Positions 58,933 through 64,000 of a stretch of DNA of 64,000 bases are shown here, one piece after another. The notes under the pieces are model-generated. The model worked only from the letters and a program-made list of their open reading frames with translations. It searched no databases and was not told the DNA's origin. The stretch is from an uncultured Clostridia bacterium (lineage in GTDB: Bacteria > Bacillota > Clostridia > Oscillospirales > Acutalibacteraceae), in the NCBI GenBank assembly GCA_947589575.1, contig CANQBM010000002.1, positions 1 to 64,000 on the forward strand, in the 5' to 3' direction. The position numbers and the translations under genes are program-made. How positions within the stretch are numbered: position 1 is the stretch's first letter; each line of letters opens with the position of its first letter.

Positions 58933-59457
58933 TTATTGAAATATATCGGAGTTATTTAAAGAATTTATATAGTCGTTCACTTGTTTCCTGCCTGTGAACC
59001 AAAGTGTCTTTGATTTGTACTGATTACAGATACTTTTATAGTCGTTTCGTTTTTTTCTTGTTCTTCCCGTGAAAAGTATCCATAAAATAAATTCAAGATC
59101 AATTTTTTCATCACAGCCCTTAGCCATATCGGGACGTGTTTTACCCTTGTACATAAAATATCTCTTAAAAGCGGATTTAAGACAGAAAAATCTGTTGAAG
59201 CTGAGTATAAATATTTTATCAGCCTGCTCTAACCTTTCAGCACGGAAAAGGCTCTTATAATTGCCGTCAATCACCCAGTTTTCATTTTTCATAAATTTTC
59301 TTACAATTTCTTTTTTTTCTTCCTTGCCCCTTTCCTGCCAGCCGTATGTCCAGCTGACACTGTCAAGATAAAGTACGGGTATATTGTAGTGTTTGGCAAG
59401 TATTCCCGCAAGGGTTGACTTTCCTGCTCCGCTGTAGCCTAATACCGCAATTTTCAT
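58933..59457 (-). CDS. Adenylate-kinase-like P-loop protein (topology-modulation/FlaR family)
   Basis: The 174-residue NTPase has Walker A GYSGAGKSTLA at the N-terminus, PVLYLDSVSW, NWVIDGNYKSLF and lid-like Arg/Lys-rich segments (FKRYFMYKGKTRPDM, ILFTGRTRKKRNDY). This is the pattern of the FlaR/topology-modulation kinases, which resemble nucleoside-monophosphate kinases and whose substrate is not well established. The ATG overlaps the AraC regulator stop by four bases (ATGA), so the two are cotranscribed. Confidence 0.85.
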   Translation of the reverse strand: MKIAVLGYSGAGKSTLAGILAKHYNIPVLYLDSVSWTYGWQERGKEEKKEIVRKFMKNENWVIDGNYKSLFRAERLEQADKIFILSFNRFFCLKSAFKRYFMYKGKTRPDMAKGCDEKIDLEFILWILFTGRTRKKRNDYKSICNQYKSKTLWFTGRKQVNDYINSLNNSDIFQ

Positions 59458-60359
59458 TTTTCAAGTCTTACAGGAATATATATTTCTATATACCTGTCCT
59501 CCTTTCTGTCATTATACCAGTGATATACAACAAGTTCAGGCGTTGGCATAAGCTGGTAATTTGTACTCGGCAGCCACTCGCAAAAAATCTGCCTGCATAA
59601 TTTGATATAGCTTTCGGTCGGATATGACTGATTTTTTGTTTTAAAAACCGCATACATTGCTTTCGGCAGAATAATCTTACTGATAGGAAAGCGGTTTTCC
59701 GCCTTTTCGTCAAGATGTAAATCGTCACTCACAGGCTGCGCATAATAAAAATCGTAACCGTCGTCATCAACATTATCAATAATGCAGTAATCAACATCAT
59801 CATTAAAATTATCAGAAAAAACGGCGGACATTCCCTTAAGCATCCACTGCTTATTTCTTGTCGACATAAACAAATCACGCTCTTGCCTGCGCCTGCCGTC
59901 ACCGTAGGGAATTCCCTCAAAATGTCTTTTATATCCAAAGAATGTCTGCTCCTTCATTTCAATTACTCTGTAATCTATAAAGTTACCTCCCTCTACGGAT
60001 TCGTAATTTGACAAACGCGAAAAAGACTTAAGGCGAATGCTTGATTTTCTTGCCTGTGACGGTGTTATTCCGTGAAATTTGGTAAACGCGCGTGTAAAAC
60101 TTTCGGGATTTTCATATCCGTATTTAACTGCCAAATCAACTATTTTAATATTAGAACCTTTCAGCTCCGCTCCTGCAAGAGTCATACGTCTTGCTCTTAT
60201 ATACTCGCCTAAGGTACACCCTGAAAAAACCGAAAACATGCGCTGAAAATGATAACTTGAACAGTATGCGCACGATGCTATTTCTTCATAAACGAGCTTA
60301 TTCGTAAGATTATTTTCAATATATTCAACTGCCGTTTCAACACCTGTTATCCAGTTCAT
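59454..60359 (-). CDS. AraC-family regulator with GyrI-like effector domain
   Basis: The regulator has 301 residues from the preferred ATG (MNWITGVETAVEYIENNL). The N-terminal AraC helix-turn-helix pair is EIASCAYCSSYHFQRMFSVFSGCTLGEYIRARRMTLAGAELKGS and VKYGYENPESFTRAFTKFHGITPSQARKS. The C-terminal 160 residues match the GyrI-like small-molecule-binding domain (FFGYKRHFEGIPYGDGRR, PTPELVVYHWYNDRKEDRYIEIYIPV). AAGGAGG lies six bases before the ATG at 60359; the frame to 60407 is rejected. Targets are unknown; its neighbour kinase is the likeliest. Confidence 0.9.
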   Translation of the reverse strand: MNWITGVETAVEYIENNLTNKLVYEEIASCAYCSSYHFQRMFSVFSGCTLGEYIRARRMTLAGAELKGSNIKIVDLAVKYGYENPESFTRAFTKFHGITPSQARKSSIRLKSFSRLSNYESVEGGNFIDYRVIEMKEQTFFGYKRHFEGIPYGDGRRRQERDLFMSTRNKQWMLKGMSAVFSDNFNDDVDYCIIDNVDDDGYDFYYAQPVSDDLHLDEKAENRFPISKIILPKAMYAVFKTKNQSYPTESYIKLCRQIFCEWLPSTNYQLMPTPELVVYHWYNDRKEDRYIEIYIPVRLEK

Positions 60360-60456
60360 AGCGGGCCTCCTTAAAATATCAGCTTTTGATTTAAAATATT
60401 TTACCATATATTAAAGCTGTAATCCTGACTTTTTGTGCGATGTTCAAGATATGCAG

Positions 60457-60498
60457 ACAGATAAAAAGACTTAGGAGCACCTAAGTCTTTTTATCTGT
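60457..60498 (-). terminator. Very strong terminator after the NahK-like gene
   Basis: ACAGATAAAAAGACTTAGG and its exact reverse complement form a perfect 19-bp stem with loop AGCA; U-rich sequence lies within the second arm on both strands. Confidence 0.9.
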
Positions 60499-60510
60499 AC
60501 CGTAAAGATT

Positions 60511-61605
60511 TTATAAATTTCTTATAATATCCTCCATTTTGTCCATTTTGCTCTCCATATCCTTAACAAGAGCAAACTGGTTTCTTGCGCGGACAAGATT
60601 ATGCTTTTGATAAGCAATTTTAAAATATGTATCTCCGTTAAGGTAGTCTGTTAAAAACCTCATACCGCATTCGAGCGTCATCAGCTTTGCAGAAAAAGCA
60701 AGATTATCAATTTCGCACTGATTGAAATTTTCACCCGCTTCGCATAAAAAGCCTCTTGCGTACGCTTTAAAATAGTCAAGATTAATCGCAACCTCAGAGA
60801 TGTTCTCATCATCCTCTTCACACGTGTTTGCGCCAAAGCGGATAGAGTCGCCGAAATCATACAGAGCAAGACCTGGCATTACGGTATCAAGGTCGATAAC
60901 ACATATCGCGTCGTCTGTATCCTCGTCAAACATAACATTGTTGAGCTTAGTATCGTTATGAGTTACACGAATGGGAAGCTTGCCTTCATCTATCAAATTG
61001 ACAAGACGTGAGCAGTCGCTTTTTCTTGATGTAACAAACTTTATTTCTTCTCTGCATTCTTCCGCTCTGTTTTTCAGGTCGTTCTTAACAGCGGGCAAAA
61101 ATTCATTTTCAAATCTCCATACGGTATTATGAAAATTCGGTATTGTTTCATAAAGAGTTGTTGCGGGAAAATCAGAAAGATATTTCTGAAATCTGCCGAA
61201 CGCAACACCGCTTTTTTCAAATATTTCAGGTGAATTAACACTGTCACAGCTCTTACTGTTTTCAACAAATCTGTAAGCCCGGTAACAATCGCCGTTTTCG
61301 TCCCTATAATATTTGTCGCCGTTTTTTGTTTTTATATAGTGAAGCGTTTCTCTGTCGGGATTACCTTTATTCGCCTTAATTTTTTCACGAAGAAAAGATG
61401 TAACGGCAAAAACATTTTCCATAAGCTCATCGACATTTTTAAATACATTTGTATTAATTTTTTGAATAATATATCTGCTGATTTTTCCGTTGTTTTCATA
61501 CGATGCAATGTAGGTGGTATTAATATGACCTGAACCGAAAATCTTACAGTCAGTCATATTTCCGTTAAATTCAAAATTTCCAATAATATTTTTAATATCT
61601 TCCAT
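60511..61605 (-). CDS. NahK-like sugar kinase (APH-fold phosphotransferase)
   Basis: This 364-residue aminoglycoside-phosphotransferase-fold kinase shows the N-terminal IFGSGHINTTYIASY, TLHYIKTKNGDKYYRD and the catalytic loop RVTHNDTKLNNVMFDE (D218) with the metal-binding VIDLDTVMPG (D238/D240) and DFGDSIRFG. The GHINxTY and VIDLDTVMPG pattern is that of N-acetylhexosamine 1-kinase (NahK), which phosphorylates GlcNAc/GalNAc in the lacto-N-biose/galacto-N-biose pathway. Substrate identity is inferred. The ATG at 61605 has GGGAGA seven bases upstream. Confidence 0.82.
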   Translation of the reverse strand: MEDIKNIIGNFEFNGNMTDCKIFGSGHINTTYIASYENNGKISRYIIQKINTNVFKNVDELMENVFAVTSFLREKIKANKGNPDRETLHYIKTKNGDKYYRDENGDCYRAYRFVENSKSCDSVNSPEIFEKSGVAFGRFQKYLSDFPATTLYETIPNFHNTVWRFENEFLPAVKNDLKNRAEECREEIKFVTSRKSDCSRLVNLIDEGKLPIRVTHNDTKLNNVMFDEDTDDAICVIDLDTVMPGLALYDFGDSIRFGANTCEEDDENISEVAINLDYFKAYARGFLCEAGENFNQCEIDNLAFSAKLMTLECGMRFLTDYLNGDTYFKIAYQKHNLVRARNQFALVKDMESKMDKMEDIIRNL

Positions 61606-61653
61606 AGCGACTTCTCCCTGAGTAGATTTTAACATAACACAGTATCATATGCA

Positions 61654-61693
61654 ACAAAAAAATACCCTGTATACCATAAAGAGTATACAGGGT
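61654..61693 (-). terminator. Terminator after the ABC permease
   Basis: ACCCTGTATAC (61664-61674) and GTATACAGGGT (61683-61693) form a perfect 11-bp stem with an 8-base loop; on the minus strand ATTTTTTTG follows. Confidence 0.9.
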
Positions 61694-61706
61694 TTAAAAC
61701 TGTTAA

Positions 61707-62960
61707 TTATTCGCTCCTCAGCGCGTCTATAGGGCTCATCTGTGCGGCTCTTCTTGCAGGATAAATTCCAAAGAACAAACCTACACCGCTTGAGAACAGA
61801 AGCGCTATAACTATAAGCCACCAAGTGATATTAGGCGTTATGTCGATAATAGAGCATGCTGCAAATGCACCGGCAACGCCGATTGCTATTCCTATCAGTC
61901 CGCCTATTAAACATAGAATTACCGATTCTGTCAGAAATTGTAATGTAATAACGCCAGTCTTTGCGCCGAGTGATTTTCTTATACCGATTTCTCTTGTTCT
62001 CTCAGTAACCGACACAAGCATAATATTCATTACGCCGATACCGCCGACAATAAGCGAGATGGCGCCTACGCAGGCAATAAACGCTGTAAGAACAGACATA
62101 ATAATATCAACAATCTCAATATACGTTGCCATATTTTGGGCTGTGTACATACTGTTTGAATAATTACTGTGGGCTGACTTCAGATAGTTTACGGCGGAAT
62201 TACCTACAGCGTCGTAATCATACCCCTCTTCGGCAATAACAAAAACACTTCCGATTTGTGCGTCTGCTCCCGTGATTTGAGTAAGCGTTGTACATGGCAT
62301 AAACAGCGCTACAACAAGCTGATCCGAGCCGTTTGAAAACATTGAACTCATCATACTTGAATTGCCTCCGAGCGAGCCTGCCATTGAATCAATATTTGCA
62401 ACTCCGCAAATTTTGATTTTCATGGATTTACCGCTTGAAGAAACTGTTATATATTCATTTGTAACATCCTGATAGCCGAATGCCATATCCGCTGAATTTG
62501 TACCGATAACGGCTATAGGAGCATTTGCATCATATTCCTCATCCGTGAAAAATCGTCCGTACTTGCAGGAATCCGTAAGAGCAAACTGAACATCACTGTT
62601 TACGCCGATAAGCATTGCAGTTGCGCTTGTAGCGCTTTTATCGATAGTAGCCCTGCCAAATCCCATAAGCATCGGCGAACAGCGCTCGACGCCTTTTACT
62701 TTTGTCTTAATATTATCAACGTCATCAAGGGTAATATAATCCTTATCGGTTGCCGATGCAGCGTCAACACTTACCATTACAGCGTTTGAACCCATATCCT
62801 CAATTAAGCCTACAATATAGTCTCTGACGCCTGTACCTGCTCCTATAATCATAATTACGGAGCTTATACCGATAATTATACCGAGCATAGTAAGAAGACT
62901 ACGCATCCAGTTTGCTCTGATGCACTTAACAGCGATTTTCAGACTTTCTTTTATATTCAC
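61707..62960 (-). CDS. MacB-type ABC transporter permease
   Basis: The 417-residue permease has an N-terminal membrane helix (MRSLLTMLGIIIGISSVIMIIGAG), a large extracytoplasmic MacB_PCD domain (residues 50-270) and C-terminal FtsX helices with VGGIGVMNIMLVSVTERTREIGIRKSLGAK and LIGGLIGIAIGVAGAF. It is the export subunit of a tripartite-type ABC exporter for peptides or small molecules. It lies 12 bases after the membrane-fusion protein gene. The matching ATPase gene is not between them, so it is probably upstream, outside the window. Confidence 0.94.
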   Translation of the reverse strand: MNIKESLKIAVKCIRANWMRSLLTMLGIIIGISSVIMIIGAGTGVRDYIVGLIEDMGSNAVMVSVDAASATDKDYITLDDVDNIKTKVKGVERCSPMLMGFGRATIDKSATSATAMLIGVNSDVQFALTDSCKYGRFFTDEEYDANAPIAVIGTNSADMAFGYQDVTNEYITVSSSGKSMKIKICGVANIDSMAGSLGGNSSMMSSMFSNGSDQLVVALFMPCTTLTQITGADAQIGSVFVIAEEGYDYDAVGNSAVNYLKSAHSNYSNSMYTAQNMATYIEIVDIIMSVLTAFIACVGAISLIVGGIGVMNIMLVSVTERTREIGIRKSLGAKTGVITLQFLTESVILCLIGGLIGIAIGVAGAFAACSIIDITPNITWWLIVIALLFSSGVGLFFGIYPARRAAQMSPIDALRSE

Positions 62961-62972
62961 TCTGAAATCTCC

Positions 62973-64000
62973 TTACTTCTTTACAACCTTAACCTTAAAG
63001 GTGTCTTCTTCATAATCGGACGCAGGTGCGGAAACAATTTTGTCGCCAACCTTAAGTCCTGATTTAACCTCATATGAGGTATCTGATACAGCGCCTGTTT
63101 CAATCTGAGTCTTGGTTACTGTACCGTCTTCCTCATTATAAACATATACATATGAGCCTGTTTTTTCAAGCTTAATTGACTCATTAGGAACAACAGTAAC
63201 ACCGAGATACTCGCCGGTTTCAATCTGAACATTAGCGTCAAAGCCCGCAACAATATTTGCGTCCGTTTCAGGAATTGTTATGGTACATTCAACGCCCGCG
63301 CCCGAATCAGTAAGGCTCGAAAGTCCGCTTATCCCTGCCATTGAGCCTACGCTGTCAAGAATATTTGACGATGAGCCGCCTGTAGCGGTAGGCGCGATTG
63401 CGGCAACCTCGCCCTCATAATTACCGTATGCTGTTGTTATTTCTGCTGGCATACCGACTTTAACCTTATGTAAATCATATTCACTAAGGCTTACCTTTAC
63501 CGCCATACTGTCAAGATTTTCCAGCTTTAGTCCCGTTGTAAGCGCGGTTATCTGAACACCCGCTTCTATACCTACCTCTGTTATGGTGCCGTCAAAGGAA
63601 GCAATCCAGCCTTCCTCCATATCCTTTTTCTGCTGTTCAAGCGCGTCAAGCGCTTTTTTAGATGTGTCAACAGCCTGCTTCTGCGCCTTCACTATTGAAT
63701 CGTCTGCCTGCGCGCTGTAAATAGCATACTGCGCCTGCTGTGCTGCGAGCTGAAGCTCGGCGGCAGTCAACGAAACATTTTTTGAATTAACAAGAGTACT
63801 CGTAATTGATGAGAAATCAATAGCTGATACAGCGCTTTCTACCATTTTAACTGCTACGCCGCTTTCAACAAGAAGCTTTGACGAATCAATTATACCGTCC
63901 CTCATTGCCTGGGAAAGAGCATTTCCAACCTGCTTCGCAATATAATCACTATCAATAGTACCGCTTGCAAGCAATTCGGTAATTGTTGAGGTAATTATTT
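62973..64000 (-). CDS. HlyD/RND-type membrane-fusion protein of an ABC exporter, cut by window end
   Basis: The minus-strand frame stays open from its stop at 62973 to the window edge, so the N-terminus is missing. The 342 codons seen hold a helical hairpin (ISTSAAELQLAAQQAQYAIYSAQADDSIVKAQKQAVDTSKKALDALEQQ region), a lipoyl-like half-motif (GWIASFDGTITEVGIEAGVQI), a beta-barrel (VSLSEYDLHKVKVGMPAEITTAYGNYEGEVAAIAP) and the final membrane-proximal domain (VPNESIKLEKTGSYVYVYNEEDGTVTKTQIETGAV). It links the permease to the cell exterior. Confidence 0.9.
   Translation of the reverse strand, partial: IITSTITELLASGTIDSDYIAKQVGNALSQAMRDGIIDSSKLLVESGVAVKMVESAVSAIDFSSITSTLVNSKNVSLTAAELQLAAQQAQYAIYSAQADDSIVKAQKQAVDTSKKALDALEQQKKDMEEGWIASFDGTITEVGIEAGVQITALTTGLKLENLDSMAVKVSLSEYDLHKVKVGMPAEITTAYGNYEGEVAAIAPTATGGSSSNILDSVGSMAGISGLSSLTDSGAGVECTITIPETDANIVAGFDANVQIETGEYLGVTVVPNESIKLEKTGSYVYVYNEEDGTVTKTQIETGAVSDTSYEVKSGLKVGDKIVSAPASDYEEDTFKVKVVKK

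Overview
The window looks like a chromosomal segment of a low-GC, spore-forming Clostridia bacterium, most likely an Oscillospiraceae/Ruminococcus-like gut anaerobe. The basis is: sporulation genes (sigG, ypeB, a spoVAD remnant, CotF-like coat proteins, a collagen-like exosporium protein), the Firmicute ctsR-mcsA-mcsB-clpC stress operon, ireB, a T-box on pheST, Thr-rich cell-surface linkers, a BspA-type surface protein, and glycan-use genes (GH13, glycogen phosphorylase, GH2, sialidase, a GPH-family symporter). Most genes lie on the minus strand. I saw no rRNA, CRISPR array or replication origin.

Layout. 0-1.5 kb: edge of a possible mobile element (serine recombinase cut by the window start, plus a DUF6870-like protein). 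1.6-9 kb: M20 amidohydrolase, truncated spoVAD, then an alpha-glucan operon (glgP, GH13, an uncharacterised protein). 9-14 kb: proB-proA, a DUF5050-like membrane protein and a polysaccharide flippase. 14-17.3 kb: spore block (ypeB, a lipoprotein, two coat proteins, a collagen-repeat protein). 17.5-24.5 kb: two tRNAs, PspC, CinA-C, folD, lgt, paired M16 peptidases, three small unknown proteins and a phosphoesterase. 24.5-29.4 kb: the CtsR heat-shock operon with a readable promoter and operators, and a 45-residue Cys/Gly membrane miniprotein. 29.4-36.2 kb: SDR reductase, RluA synthase, nrdR, DMT transporter, TIM-barrel isomerase, aminotransferase and small unknown proteins. 36.2-42.4 kb: hydrolase, pheST with T-box, ireB, aldo/keto reductase. 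42.4-54.5 kb: glycan region: lacZ-acpS-nnrDE-lipoprotein, a frameshifted BspA-like protein beside an XRE regulator, Fe-alcohol dehydrogenase, cytoplasmic sialidase, GPH symporter. 54.5-55.9 kb: a complete IS3-family (IS150-type) insertion sequence. 55.9-64 kb: EF-G-like GTPase, sigG, small kinase, AraC regulator, NahK-like sugar kinase, and a MacB-type permease with a membrane-fusion protein cut by the window end.

The most interesting signal is a duplicated 43-bp promoter/operator (36 of 43 positions identical). It sits directly upstream of both the GH2 beta-galactosidase and the GPH sugar symporter, 6.6 kb apart. It contains an inverted repeat (CTGATA-N14-TATCAG in one copy) overlapping the -35 box, which suggests a small sugar regulon. 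Other points of interest are a single-base insertion that splits the BspA-like surface protein, a spoVAD that stops at about 60% of its normal length, a 36-bp minisatellite in the collagen gene, and dyads stacked on the ctsR promoter.
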